A DNA stretch of 64,000 bases from Aneurinibacillus sp. Ricciae_BoGa-3 (lineage in GTDB: Bacteria; Bacillota; Bacilli; Aneurinibacillales; Aneurinibacillaceae), in contig NZ_CP116887.1 of assembly GCF_028421645.1 (NCBI RefSeq), forward strand, positions 2,048,001-2,112,000, given 5' to 3'. Shown here piece after piece: positions 43,381 to 52,839 of the stretch; position 1 is the first letter of the stretch, and the number at the start of each line of letters is the position of its first letter. A program made the position numbers and the translations under genes. Below the pieces are notes generated by a model that saw only the letters and a program-made list of their open reading frames with translations, made no database searches and was not told the origin of the DNA.

Positions 43381-44154
43381 CTACACCAGTTGCTGCTTTT
43401 CCAGCCATTCCTTGGTTTGTTTCATTCGATAGGAATTCCCGTTCATATTGACAAGATAAGCCTGGTGGGTAAGCCGGTCAATCATGGCTGCCGTCATCAC
43501 GGGATCCTGGAATATTTCCTCCCATCTCTCAAATGATAGGTTTGTTGTGATGATGGTGGATTTCTGCCCCGCACGGAGAGAGAGGTGCGTGAACAATAAT
43601 TCCGCCCCTTCCTTGTCGAAGGAGATATATCCCATCTCGTCAGCGATGACCAAGTCGTATTTCTCAAAGCGTTTCTGGAAAGCCCGAAGGGTCCTCTCGG
43701 ACCGGCACTCCTTGATTTGGTTGATCAATAGTGGGACGGTCGTGAACCAAACCTTATAACCCTCTACACACGCCTTCATCCCTAAGCCTATTGCCATATG
43801 TGTCTTTCCGGTTCCGGGGTTTCCGGCTAGGATGAGGTTCCTGCCTTCCTTGATGAATTCAAGGGTCTTCAAACGCTTGTATTTCTTTTGGGCATCTTCC
43901 GGCAAATCATACACCGATAGATCCTCCAAATGCTTCTTATAAGGGAACTCAGCCCTCCGGATCCTGTTGTATTGCGCGGAATCCTGTCGGGAGTCCCACT
44001 CTTTTTGCAATAAGGCTGCCAGGAATTCCTCATAGCTCGCATCCTTTTGATTCGCCTCTTTGATCAGTTCCTGGAAGCACTGGCGGACGATGGGGAGCCT
44101 AAGATCCTTGCTGTAATTGAAGATTTCTTCCGCCCATTCCTTCTGTTTGCTCAT
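43381..44154 (-). CDS. IS21 IstB-type AAA+ ATPase
   Basis: 257 residues. Helper ATPase that selects target DNA for IstA. Walker A GNPGTGKTHMAIGLG near residue 110, Walker B DLVIADEMGYISFD near 165, sensor TTNLSFERW and a C-terminal arginine-rich lid. ATG 44154 overlaps the istA stop by four bases, so the two are translationally coupled. Confidence 0.93.
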   Translation of the reverse strand: MSKQKEWAEEIFNYSKDLRLPIVRQCFQELIKEANQKDASYEEFLAALLQKEWDSRQDSAQYNRIRRAEFPYKKHLEDLSVYDLPEDAQKKYKRLKTLEFIKEGRNLILAGNPGTGKTHMAIGLGMKACVEGYKVWFTTVPLLINQIKECRSERTLRAFQKRFEKYDLVIADEMGYISFDKEGAELLFTHLSLRAGQKSTIITTNLSFERWEEIFQDPVMTAAMIDRLTHQAYLVNMNGNSYRMKQTKEWLEKQQLV

Positions 44155-45743
44155 GCGATGGCCTCCTTGTTCCCTACTTCTTCCGTCTTGAACAGGGCAT
44201 CGTACATTTTCAAATGTGCTTTCGATTGTTCACTGATGTCCTTTGTTTCCTTTGAAAGGGCAGAGTCAAGAGGCTTTATCTCTCTGTTTTTGGCACAAAG
44301 AATCTTTATCTTATCCGTCGTCACATGGCTTGCATTGATCTTTTTGAGTTTCGTGATGCTCTGTTCAATCTCGGCTATGCTTGATTCTTCCTTCAAAAAC
44401 TGCATCAACTCTATAAATTCCTTCTCCCGACTGCTATAATAAGTCGTATAAATTGATTTTATCTTTTTGTCTGCCTGTTGTAATGCTGTGCTACCAGCTA
44501 ATGCACCAGGCTTTTTCTTTAGTGTTTCAAGATAATGCTCCAAGTGCACACTCCATTCATGGCATCCTGTCAGGCGAAGATGCTCAGCTATTCTTTTTTC
44601 TTCGTGGAAAAAAATAATCCGGTTTGAGTAGGCTTTCACCTTTACAATTTCGCCAACCAAATGATCGGGGACCGAATAATGGCTTTGATCAATTACTACC
44701 GTCGAATACTTGTCGACACGCACGTTTTGGATTCGTGCGGCATCGAATGGAGGGGGAAGGGGGAGGAATTCATCTTGCTCGATTTCCAGACACTCTTCGG
44801 CAGTATGGTTTTGTTGGGATGGCTGGGATTTTCGGTTTCGCCGCTCACAGACTTTCATTAAGTATTCATTTGCTTCTTCCAAAGATGCAAAGCTATCCTG
44901 AAAAGCAAACGCCTTTCTTCGAACGACCTCAACGCTCCGCTCAACGTGTCCTTTTTCATTTCCTTTCCTTACATTACAAAAGCGATGTCTGAATCCATAA
45001 TACAGGGATAGCTTCATTAGCCCATCGGTAGGTTCCTTTTCAGTTCCGACAAACCGTTTGACGGCGACTCTCATATTGTCGTAGACCATGGTTTGGTAAA
45101 CACCGCCGGTGTTCTGGAAGAAGAGGGCATGTGCTTCCTGGAAACACTCCATCTTCTGGGTCATGAACAGGTAGGCCATGCGATAATTTCCAAAAGCCGA
45201 AGTGAAAACAGCCATCTGCAGCTTACGCCATTTTCCCGCTATTTTGACCTTCACTTCGCCCCAGTCGAATTCACATATATCACCGGGTAGATAAGTGCCT
45301 TTTATAAATGCTTCCTTTGTTTTTTTCTCCAGCTGCCTGATGGTCCGAAGGACGGTACTGTAACTGACTCCGATATCTTCTGCCTCTAGCGCTTCAAAAA
45401 TATCAATAGGTTTTTTTAGTTGTTTTCGCAGCCCTTTCTTCCGCTTTTGTTCATTTTCTTCAAGGTATCGTATTATCTTTTGTTCTATTTCCTTCGTCAT
45501 CACTCGCTTTTGACGAATGCCCACCTTATACTTTGGGGCCTCCACAAGTTCCTGGATCAATTCTCCTGTATGTACAGAATCACCACATTGTTCCACTTCA
45601 ATCTTTTTATTCTCATATTCTTTTATATATTTGCTTACCGTCTTGCGGTCAATCCCTGTCTCTCTTGCAATCTCCCTTTGCGACTTTGCCTCCCTTAAGT
45701 ACATCAGTAAGACTTCCTGTTTCTTTCTCAACGTAATCAACAC
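44151..45743 (-). CDS. IS21 IstA-type DDE transposase
   Basis: 530 residues. N-terminal helix-turn-helix (REAKSQREIARETGIDRKTV), RNase H-like core with CEFDWGEVKV (first Asp), TMVYDNMRVAV (second Asp) and the Glu in GNEKGHVERSV, then a C-terminal beta-barrel (VDKYSTVVIDQSHYSVP). Length is normal and no lesion is seen. It forms an operon with istB. Confidence 0.93.
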   Translation of the reverse strand: MLITLRKKQEVLLMYLREAKSQREIARETGIDRKTVSKYIKEYENKKIEVEQCGDSVHTGELIQELVEAPKYKVGIRQKRVMTKEIEQKIIRYLEENEQKRKKGLRKQLKKPIDIFEALEAEDIGVSYSTVLRTIRQLEKKTKEAFIKGTYLPGDICEFDWGEVKVKIAGKWRKLQMAVFTSAFGNYRMAYLFMTQKMECFQEAHALFFQNTGGVYQTMVYDNMRVAVKRFVGTEKEPTDGLMKLSLYYGFRHRFCNVRKGNEKGHVERSVEVVRRKAFAFQDSFASLEEANEYLMKVCERRNRKSQPSQQNHTAEECLEIEQDEFLPLPPPFDAARIQNVRVDKYSTVVIDQSHYSVPDHLVGEIVKVKAYSNRIIFFHEEKRIAEHLRLTGCHEWSVHLEHYLETLKKKPGALAGSTALQQADKKIKSIYTTYYSSREKEFIELMQFLKEESSIAEIEQSITKLKKINASHVTTDKIKILCAKNREIKPLDSALSKETKDISEQSKAHLKMYDALFKTEEVGNKEAIA

Positions 45744-45844
45744 TCCAGGCTCCCCACATTATGAAATAATATCTGTAGGGTTTAATTATATAATGGGGGA
45801 ATTTTCGGTGACTACGGTGGCCCACTTTTAGATTACTAGATACA

Positions 45845-45865
45845 TAACCTTCATTTATAGTAATA
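45845..45865. repeat. Right copy of the 21-base direct repeat flanking IS21
   Basis: Identical to 43211-43231. Far longer than the 4-8 base duplications usual for IS21. Confidence 0.85.
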
Positions 45866-45934
45866 GAAGTTTCAGCTATAATTGTGATTAATTGCATCGG
45901 AATCTATGTATGGATTGAGTGTTTTTATTTATAA

Positions 45935-45986
45935 TGACGTTTCCATTCGAATCAGTAACAATTACTGATTCGGAAACGTCTTTTTT
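45935..45986 (+). terminator. Strong terminator without an upstream gene
   Basis: GACGTTTCC...AATCAGT and ACTGATT...GGAAACGTC form a long stem followed by TTTTTT. On the plus strand no host gene precedes it now; the IS21 insertion lies where one might have been. It may also stop minus transcripts of the hydrolase at 46100. Confidence 0.75.
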
Positions 45987-46099
45987 GTTCTGTAATCGAA
46001 GGAATACCGATTGTAAAAACTGTCCATAAATAGGGTCGTTTTTCCGAAAGTAATCTTTTATTAAAAAATCAGTTGGAATATTTCGAATGAATTACCATA

Positions 46100-46909
46100 C
46101 TATCCTATAAATTGTATCAATTCCTTGTTAAACTTATCACGTTCTTCCCAGAACAATCCGTGCCCACTGTTTTCAAATGTCACAAGTTTGGAGTTTTTAA
46201 TTCCATTATTGAGGGACATAGCAAGTGGAAATAGAGAAACTTTATCATGAATAGCATGGAGAATTAAAGTAGGAACGTATATTGTTCCTACATCGGAAAA
46301 CAAGCTTTCATCTCGGAGTGAGGCTGCAAGCGCCGCAGTGGAGTGACCCGCTGCCTCTAGTCCCATTTGGAAAAACCAATCCGAAAAAGGCTTCGTTACA
46401 TATTGAAAGAAAAACATGTCCCCGAATCGCTCCAACATTTTAGGACGGTCATTATATGTTTCTATAATGAGTTTATTTACATCTTCTTTTGGTAACCCAT
46501 ATGGGAAATCAGGCCGTTTAGTAAAACTAGGAGCGGCAGCAGCAATAAGGGCAAGTTTAGATACTCCATATCCATAATGCCGAGCCATGTATCGAATGGC
46601 AATCGCTCCTCCCACGGAATGGCCTGCAAGTGTAAAGTTCTGTAATTGAAGTGCTTCAACTACACATCGAATGTCATCTGCCAATCTATCGTAGGAGTAT
46701 CCTCCCCAAGGCTTATCTGATTTACCGAAGCCTCTGATATCGACTCCGATACATCGATATCCCATCGTGGGAAGTACATCAAACTGATATTCAAACAACT
46801 TGTGGTTTGCTGGCCAACCGTGTATAAATAAAATTGGCTTCCCACACCCTGGCTCAATATCTTCCACATAAATTTTTACATCTGGTTCTACTCTAACATA
46901 GTGCCCCAC
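46100..46909 (-). CDS. Alpha/beta hydrolase (haloperoxidase/esterase-like)
   Basis: 269 residues. Oxyanion motif FIHGWPANH near residue 30, GVDIRGFGKSDKP, nucleophile elbow AGHSVGGA near 97, acid Asp in HAIHDKVSLF near 220 and catalytic His in NSGHGLFW near 249: a full triad. No signal peptide. Substrate unknown; sequence style is that of bromoperoxidase-like esterases. Stands alone. Confidence 0.88.
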   Translation of the reverse strand: MGHYVRVEPDVKIYVEDIEPGCGKPILFIHGWPANHKLFEYQFDVLPTMGYRCIGVDIRGFGKSDKPWGGYSYDRLADDIRCVVEALQLQNFTLAGHSVGGAIAIRYMARHYGYGVSKLALIAAAAPSFTKRPDFPYGLPKEDVNKLIIETYNDRPKMLERFGDMFFFQYVTKPFSDWFFQMGLEAAGHSTAALAASLRDESLFSDVGTIYVPTLILHAIHDKVSLFPLAMSLNNGIKNSKLVTFENSGHGLFWEERDKFNKELIQFIG

Positions 46910-47598
46910 ACAGATTCCCCCAATTTAGTAAAAGTCTCTTGAAAAACACGTTATTCATTTGGGCTTATATGGGTGAAGACCTATCCGTTTTTTTCACTTT
47001 ACTGCACATTTCTTGAACTTTGGCGCTGCCTGAGTAAAGCGTCTATTAATGATGACAAAAATTCCTAGTAAAACGAACAATTTCATAAAGAAAGACAAGA
47101 ACCTAACACTTGTCCGTTCAATATGCATACTATGTTATAACTCTGTATCTCCCCAAAACAATTATTAACTCACCATTGCTTTAGGGGTAAATAAAGCAAG
47201 TAAATAATTGTACCTCCCAAGACCGTGACTGCAAACGGTTAAGGTATGGATCGCAGGGGCATGGCTGCTGCCCAAATAAAGCAGCTTTCATACATAGTCA
47301 AATAAGCGCTTGATACAGCTAAGCGCTTTTTATATTTTATTGAGAGGTTTTCACTTGACTGCAGCTAAGTTGCTCTGAATCGTATTTAACCAATATGATT
47401 TATTTTTACCGATTGAGAAGTTTTTCGAAAAGTAACTTCAACCCGTAACCATCGCCCATGTTTTTTCATACGCTGTCACAAGGAAGTATTCAAAATTTGG
47501 AGGATTTACCCGTTTATTTTTTGTAATTGTCTTCGATGTATGCTCCCTTAGGTTATACATGCCTACCTACCTTATTTGTGACAGATGGAGGTTATAAG
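46910..47598. other. Long intergenic region before the bacteriocin gene
   Basis: No ORF supported. It contains ACTTGTCCGTTCAATATGCATACTATG-like sequence near 47110 similar to leaders of the mini-ORFs, a perfect stem AAGCGCTT/AAGCGCTT with T-run at 47304-47332 (terminator), and a GC-richer part at 47225-47275 that could be structured RNA but matches nothing I know. Confidence 0.4.
47304..47332 (+). terminator. Terminator
   Basis: AAGCGCTT, nine-base loop, AAGCGCTT, then TTT-A-T. No ORF precedes it, so an RNA transcript from 47100-47300 is possible. Confidence 0.6.
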
Positions 47599-47844
47599 AT
47601 GGATGATTTCCAAAAAGAACTTCAGAAATTAAGTGTAGCTGGATTTCAGGCGGGACCCATGATTCCTGTTAGGGCTGAAACACAGTATACAACTAATGAC
47701 ACTCGACTATGTGTTGGTTTCGGGTTTTTTAGCTGCTTCGGTTGTGCCGGTTGCTTTGGTTGCGGCGGTTGCTTTGGTTGCGGTGGTTTCTTTTTCCGTT
47801 GTGGAGGCTTCTTCCGTTGCGGTGGTTGTGCCCGGTGTTTTTAG
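47599..47844 (+). CDS. Heterocycloanthracin/sonorensin-like bacteriocin precursor
   Basis: 81 residues from ATG 47599 with GGAGG at 47587. Leader MDDFQKELQKLSVAGFQAGP and a core of 11 Cys among Gly and Phe (GCFGCGGCFGC, FFRCGGFFRCGGCARCF). This is the pattern of thiazole/oxazole-modified microcin precursors of Bacillus, in which Cys residues are cyclised by a cyclodehydratase and oxidised. No modification genes lie within this window, so it is an orphan precursor unless they are elsewhere. A strong terminator follows. Confidence 0.8.
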   Translation: MDDFQKELQKLSVAGFQAGPMIPVRAETQYTTNDTRLCVGFGFFSCFGCAGCFGCGGCFGCGGFFFRCGGFFRCGGCARCF

Positions 47845-47875
47845 TTCTCTAACTGGAACCCTGGTGCATCAGGAT

Positions 47876-47910
47876 AGATCCCCAGTTGAACCACTTATGG
47901 GGATCTTTTA
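47876..47910 (+). terminator. Rho-independent terminator of the bacteriocin gene
   Basis: AGATCCCC (47876-47883) pairs with GGGGATCT (47899-47906), then TTTTA. Confidence 0.8.
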
Positions 47911-48028
47911 CATAAATAGATAATGACTTGGTATTGACTTTATTATTGTGAAACTGTGGCATTATGTACTTGGAATGGGAGATTTGAGGAGAAATTCTAT
48001 GATTTTGTAAGTGCATGTTAGCCTCTAA

Positions 48029-49270
48029 TTATTGAGTTTGTTTTGGTTGGTCAAACGTGTGCACCAATCTCCAATTATTACCGCCGCTTGATGTGGCATA
48101 CATGACGGACGGCCTAGCGTTATCTGTACAAATCCACCACCCATGTTTGGCATCAACCATACCTATCAGCTGTGTACCGTAACCTGCAAATGATTGTTTA
48201 CCATTCACCCAGGTTTGCCCACCATCTGTTGTCCAGCCAATCGTATTGGGTTTATCACATGAATCACATTGTCCTCCCATAAATGTAACTCGTGAATCGA
48301 CAACGTACATGGCTCCTGGTTTAGAACCAGAATTTTTTGGGCCTTCTATATAACCCATAGGAAAACCTGGTGCAGCACCACCGCCCGCCGTCGAGTTAGC
48401 AATTACGGTACGCCAATTCTTACCGCCATTAATGGTATGAAATAAAGAGTAAGAGGTTTGAGACATTCCTGAATCACCCACCAATTTAATCCATGCATCA
48501 TCTATACCAGCGGATTGGACTTGCGCATCATTAATCGGATTCTGGGTTTTACGAGACATAACGGTGAGCCACGTTTTACCGCCATCTTTAGTTCGTTGAA
48601 CATGTATCTGATCTGTTTCTTGCGTCACAATCCAACCATAATCTTTATCGTGGAAATAAGGATAACCTACAGCATGAGGAGGTACAGGAAGTGCAGTCCA
48701 GCTTTTTCCTCCATTTACTGTTTCAGCATTACCGCTGAATCCTTCATTATTCGAAATGAAATGTAGAAAACCATGGTTCGGAACCTTACCTATCGAAATC
48801 CAATGTTTTCCTCCGTCTGTTGAGTGGAGCAAATTGTAACTGGAAGAAATGGTGGCCCATACATCTGTACTGTTCAAAGCAAACACTTGATGGATCGTTC
48901 CGGCTTGTCGATATTGTACTGTCCACGTCTTGCCTTCGTTTTCTGTTTTAGCAATCCAGCCTTCTCCTGCTACCCATCCCGATCGGGCATTCACCAGCCT
49001 CAAGGCTGTGATTTTATCCATTCGGATATTGAGGAACTGCTTTTTAACAGGAGGGAGTGTTTTCGTAGTTTGGCTGTGTGAATGATTTGTAACACCTGCC
49101 TGTGTCTGCTGATTTGTTGTCGTCACCGATGTATTAGGCGAAGATTCTGAAGAGGAAATAACAGTGTTTTGATTTCCCGCTGGTTGCTGTTTATTGCTGG
49201 TAGTATGTTGGCACCCCGCTAATAGAATGAATAGCATGGTGCCTAATAATTTGACTTCTTTAAAAAGCAT
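48029..49270 (-). CDS. Lipoprotein with YCF48/BNR-type beta-propeller repeats
   Basis: 413 residues. Signal with lipobox LLAGCQ near residue 20, then a long Ser/Thr/Gln linker, then repeats of the form STDGGKHW, TKDGGKTW, TINGGKNWRT and TTDGGQTW (BNR/Asp-box-like) interleaved with DVWAT, NEGFSG, YGWIV and HGWWI blocks, as in photosystem assembly factor YCF48-like proteins of bacilli. It is anchored outside the membrane. Function unknown; it may be a binding or scaffold protein. Confidence 0.82.
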   Translation of the reverse strand: MLFKEVKLLGTMLFILLAGCQHTTSNKQQPAGNQNTVISSSESSPNTSVTTTNQQTQAGVTNHSHSQTTKTLPPVKKQFLNIRMDKITALRLVNARSGWVAGEGWIAKTENEGKTWTVQYRQAGTIHQVFALNSTDVWATISSSYNLLHSTDGGKHWISIGKVPNHGFLHFISNNEGFSGNAETVNGGKSWTALPVPPHAVGYPYFHDKDYGWIVTQETDQIHVQRTKDGGKTWLTVMSRKTQNPINDAQVQSAGIDDAWIKLVGDSGMSQTSYSLFHTINGGKNWRTVIANSTAGGGAAPGFPMGYIEGPKNSGSKPGAMYVVDSRVTFMGGQCDSCDKPNTIGWTTDGGQTWVNGKQSFAGYGTQLIGMVDAKHGWWICTDNARPSVMYATSSGGNNWRLVHTFDQPKQTQ

Positions 49271-49492
49271 CCTATTGTTCTTCGCTCCTTTGTCTTTTTG
49301 TGAATTACATTCCTTGATAGTTAATTCATACTATTTTATTCCGCTTTGTTATGAAAAATAACCAATGGGGAAGAGGTGAACTCATATAAGAATATATTTA
49401 ATATTAACACTTTTTGTTATATGGAATGTTAAAAATATAAAAAATATAGTAAGTTTAATAAGAACAAAAAATTTATAAAGAGGAGTTTGAAG

Positions 49493-49813
49493 ATGACAAA
49501 AATCACTGTACTTTTACCTAAACCGGATGACCAGGCAGCGTTTGAGGAATATTATTTTGGAATTCATTTACCACTAGTCGAAAAACTGCCAAATGTTAAG
49601 GATGTATCGATCATGCGCTCTTTTGAAGTACACAATTTTGATATTGAACTCTATTTCGTTGTCCAGTTTGGTTTTGAAAATCGAGAACTAATGAATGAAT
49701 CTCTCCAATCACCAGAAGGTCAGGCGTTATACGCAGATGTGTCAAATCTTATGAAATTCCTACCTACTCCTCCGATGATGATTTTTGCAGACTCCAGTGA
49801 TTTGACCTCATAA
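49493..49813 (+). CDS. EthD-domain protein
   Basis: 106 residues from ATG 49493 behind GAGGAG. EthD fold: ITVLLPKPDDQAAFEEYYFG, IHLPLVEKLPNVKDVSI and SPEGQALYADVSNLMKFLPT. Family members are small dimeric ferredoxin-like proteins, sometimes needed for ring or ether degradation. Here it is a single gene with its own terminator. Confidence 0.82.
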   Translation: MTKITVLLPKPDDQAAFEEYYFGIHLPLVEKLPNVKDVSIMRSFEVHNFDIELYFVVQFGFENRELMNESLQSPEGQALYADVSNLMKFLPTPPMMIFADSSDLTS

Positions 49814-49830
49814 AGTTAACTCCTAATCAG

Positions 49831-49870
49831 AAACCCGATATTCGGCCATATAACCGTTTATCGGGTTTTT
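49831..49870 (+). terminator. Rho-independent terminator
   Basis: AAACCCGATA (49831-49840) with TATCGGGTTTTT (49859-49870). Confidence 0.8.
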
Positions 49871-49989
49871 ACAGTAAGTCAAAAAATCGCAGAGGAATAC
49901 TTACTTCTTTTTGCTACAAAGCAATTTGTGAAAAAGGGCGCCTATTTATGGACACCCCAAAAGTTTTTAATATTGAATTACTTCCATTT

Positions 49990-50238
49990 CTACTTCCATT
50001 TCGTCTCCAGCAGCTTGATCTCCTTATCGAGCGTTTCAATTATACCCACTAAGCTCTCCGCTTCGTCTGAAAACTTCTTGCGGATCCTTAAATTCGGAAT
50101 TTGCGGAATCGTTTCGTACAAAGTGGCCAGGGATTTTTCATGATTACGTTTCTGCCGGTAGAGCATTTCGAGATGTTGCAGCCTATGTGCTCGTCGCCGC
50201 CTGACCGGACCTGACCACATTCGTTGTATCACGTTCAA
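49990..50238 (-). CDS. Small coiled-coil protein, unknown
   Basis: 82 residues, basic N-terminus (RMWSGPVRRRRAHRLQHLEM) and a C-terminal helix (SLVGIIETLDKEIKLLETKW). The start is TTG 50238 behind AAGGAG with an 11-base gap; a nearby ATG is out of frame, so a small frameshift or start loss is possible. No family recognised. Confidence 0.45.
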   Translation of the reverse strand: MNVIQRMWSGPVRRRRAHRLQHLEMLYRQKRNHEKSLATLYETIPQIPNLRIRKKFSDEAESLVGIIETLDKEIKLLETKWK

Positions 50239-50632
50239 ACATATCCAGCTCCTTTTATCAGGTATCTTTTATAGGTTCAGCTATTTGCAATTTCGACACC
50301 TCTACAGATGCAGATTATTATGTACCCCATCCAACATTTTTGGAAAGACTTTATGGGTTTTCGGTGCCGCTTCACTTAGTTTATTTTCTCCCTCAATGAA
50401 CGGCAATATAACACAATTTTCACCAGCATCGCTTGAAACACAAAGGAGATAAGGCATATGCCGACGAGGAGCGTTTGATAAAATATGAAATTTGCTGCTG
50501 CTTGATAAGTGGCTGTTATCACTGCTATTATGTATCCAACGTTGGGAGAGGATGCCTGAAAAAAGGAATGTTATTTTACTTAGGTTGTTACCGATATAAT
50601 TGGTATTATTGTAAGGATTAAGCAAAAGTCAG
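50239..50632. other. Intergenic
   Basis: No gene supported. Short frames present have no ribosome site and no recognisable content. Confidence 0.4.
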
Positions 50633-50842
50633 GTGGTTGGCAAAGAATTGTTTGATTTTTTACCAATACATGAAGCAAATAGGAAACTGGAATATTATAA
50701 AAGAGCATGGGATGGGCAACTCGATGTAAAATACGAGGGGAAAATAAACGGAGTCTATTATTTAGCTTCTTTACAACCTATCATGAAAGATGGGGAAGTT
50801 AGTGAAGTGATTGGTTCATGCTTACTATACAGGCAACGATGA
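50633..50842 (+). pseudogene. PAS-domain fragment
   Basis: GKELFDFLPIHEANRKLEYY then GVYYLASLQPIMKDGEVSEV and IGSCLLYRQR: a half PAS domain (central helix and last strands). No output domain, no proper start; it looks like a remnant of a sensor or diguanylate cyclase gene. Confidence 0.5.
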
Positions 50843-50996
50843 AGAATAACCTGACGCACAATTGACACAGAATTGTTTACGTTCTATAATTGGAAAATTA
50901 CTCCTGATTTAAAGTGATCAGTGGGTAGTAACTAGGGAAAACCGGGACTTAAATCAAAATTTTCAATTAATATTATAAAAGGGAGGTTAAAGAATT

Positions 50997-51914
50997 TTGT
51001 ACTATTTGTTTTTACTTTTAACCAGTTTACTTTATGCTGGTAACTTTGTTTCTGGAAAGGTTCTTGTTAGGTATACATCACCTCTCACTGTTACAGACCT
51101 TAGATTGCTCTTAGCGATACCGTTGCTGATTGGCCTTGTATGGATGAAAGAACGTAAGCTGCTCCCGCCACTTAGAAGCATTCCATTTCTTTTTGTCATG
51201 GGAGCCACTGGTCTGTCTTTATTCAACATTTTTACATACATAGCACTACAAAGGACCTCACCAGATGACGTAGGTCTGTTAACAGCCATAAATCCGATTG
51301 CCATTGCTATTGCTGCTTACTTGTTTTTTAAAGAAAGGTTATCTCTAAAACAAATTATTGGGATGTTGATATCGCTTATCGGGGTGATTGTCGTTATTTC
51401 CAATGGCCAATGGACCAGATTGGCTCATTTCCGATTTAATGTAGGAGATTTATGGATGTTGGCCGCGGTGGTAACCTGGGGGCTGTTTGCGGTGGCTGGT
51501 CGCAAGGCGATGCAGTACGTTTCACCCTATATGTCCACACTTTGGGCATCTATTTTTGGCGTAGTAATCATGCTTCCTTTTAATTTACCTGTTCATCTGA
51601 TACATCCCAATGCTACATTCTGGAGTTACATGTTGTATTCCGTAATTGGTGGAACCGTTATCGCTACAATACTATGGAACGTTGGGATTAAAGGAGTAGG
51701 ACCAACACGAGCTGGAATATTTCTTAATTTCAATCCCATTTTTACAGCCATATTGGCATTCGTATTACTCGGGGTTGGTGTTACCCTAGTACAAATTATT
51801 GGTACTTTATTAGTGATTGCCGGTGTAACCTGGTTTACATTGGTTGGGCATAAAAGAACCGATGGCAGCAATCCTATTCAGGGCAGTAAAATGGATCAGG
51901 TGAAGTCGAAGTGA
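50997..51914 (+). CDS. EamA/DMT-family transporter
   Basis: 305 residues with ten membrane segments in two five-helix EamA repeats (YLFLLLTSLLYAGNFVSGKV at the start; VGDLWMLAAVVTWGLFAVAG at the second repeat). TTG 50997 has GGGAGG ten bases upstream. Exporter of a metabolite or amino acid; substrate unknown. Its stop is directly adjacent to the stop of the convergent hydrolase gene at 51915. Confidence 0.88.
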   Translation: MYYLFLLLTSLLYAGNFVSGKVLVRYTSPLTVTDLRLLLAIPLLIGLVWMKERKLLPPLRSIPFLFVMGATGLSLFNIFTYIALQRTSPDDVGLLTAINPIAIAIAAYLFFKERLSLKQIIGMLISLIGVIVVISNGQWTRLAHFRFNVGDLWMLAAVVTWGLFAVAGRKAMQYVSPYMSTLWASIFGVVIMLPFNLPVHLIHPNATFWSYMLYSVIGGTVIATILWNVGIKGVGPTRAGIFLNFNPIFTAILAFVLLGVGVTLVQIIGTLLVIAGVTWFTLVGHKRTDGSNPIQGSKMDQVKSK

Positions 51915-52703
51915 TTACGTTTTTGCATGAGAACTAGAGGAGGTAAACACAAACTGCTTGATTAGGCTATTTAATTGATGATGAGCCAATGTTGGAATCT
52001 GATGTTTAACTCCAGGTATCCAAACCAATTCATTATTGGGTAGGTTTTTATGCAGGAGCATCCCATAAGTATGAAAATCTTTATCCTCAGCTCCGTATAC
52101 CAATAAAACTGGGAAGGGAATAGCCTTTAGCTGATCTGTACAGTTGTAGGTCAAACTGTATAGATAATATTCTTTAGCATTGTTAATGTTCGTTTTTTTA
52201 GCGTCTCTTAATAATTTCCAGAACAACCCAAAAGTATCGGAATTTGTCCAAGCAATAGAAAAGGCTAGCGTATAAATTGCCCCCATCTTGGCAAGTGAAG
52301 CCCCTACCGACATTCTCTTTTTTAGCCGAAAATCGTTAACCTCTGATATTCCGCTAACGATAATGGCACCTAATGCCCGTTCAGGAGCGGTTAATAAAAA
52401 CTCAAGGGCAATAGAACCGCCCGTTGAATAACCACATATGAATGCTTTTTCCACGCTTAGATGGTCCATAATTTGTTTGATATCTTCGACAATGAGTGGA
52501 TAGGTTAATGTCTGTTTGGAGGCGTGGCTTTTTCCGTGGCCTCTTATGTCGAATACAATGATCGTAAAAAATTTTGATAACTCATCGAGTTGATACTTAA
52601 AATTGACACTACTAAGGACGGGTGGATGAATAAAAATAAGTGGGATTCCTTTTCCCTGGATGATGTAATGTAAGTAACCATCTTTCACTTTTACATGGGT
52701 CAT
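51915..52703 (-). CDS. Alpha/beta hydrolase
   Basis: 262 residues. Oxyanion motif LIFIHPPVLSS (Pro-Pro in place of Gly), FDIRGHGKSHAS, nucleophile elbow CGYSTGGSI near residue 93, acid Asp in YGAEDKDFHT and catalytic His in GVKHQIPT. The triad appears complete. Cytoplasmic. Substrate unknown. Confidence 0.87.
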   Translation of the reverse strand: MTHVKVKDGYLHYIIQGKGIPLIFIHPPVLSSVNFKYQLDELSKFFTIIVFDIRGHGKSHASKQTLTYPLIVEDIKQIMDHLSVEKAFICGYSTGGSIALEFLLTAPERALGAIIVSGISEVNDFRLKKRMSVGASLAKMGAIYTLAFSIAWTNSDTFGLFWKLLRDAKKTNINNAKEYYLYSLTYNCTDQLKAIPFPVLLVYGAEDKDFHTYGMLLHKNLPNNELVWIPGVKHQIPTLAHHQLNSLIKQFVFTSSSSHAKT

Positions 52704-52839
52704 AAGAAGATCACCTCTGTTTATATGTCAAGCCTCAAATGAATCTATAGAAAGGTTCTTGTTCGCCTGTTTCCTTTTTAAAGTGCTCATATTAAATGTT
52801 AATATTCCCGTATTTGTATAAAAAGAAATTTACGATTGG

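Larger units (their letters stand above)
43237..45826 (-). mobile_element. IS21-family insertion sequence
   Basis: Contains istA and istB. Near-terminal inverted repeats include AAAATTCCCCCACTTA (left, with a second AAAATTCCCCCGCC inside) and, reversed, GAAAATTCCCCCATTAT (right). Ends are approximate. Both genes look intact, so the element may be active. Confidence 0.85.

Noticed and set aside
47696..47923. 75-residue Val/Ala-rich frame overlapping the bacteriocin gene
   Set aside because: It is the shadow of the Cys/Gly repeat read in another frame and has no ribosome site; the Cys-rich frame has leader, site and terminator.
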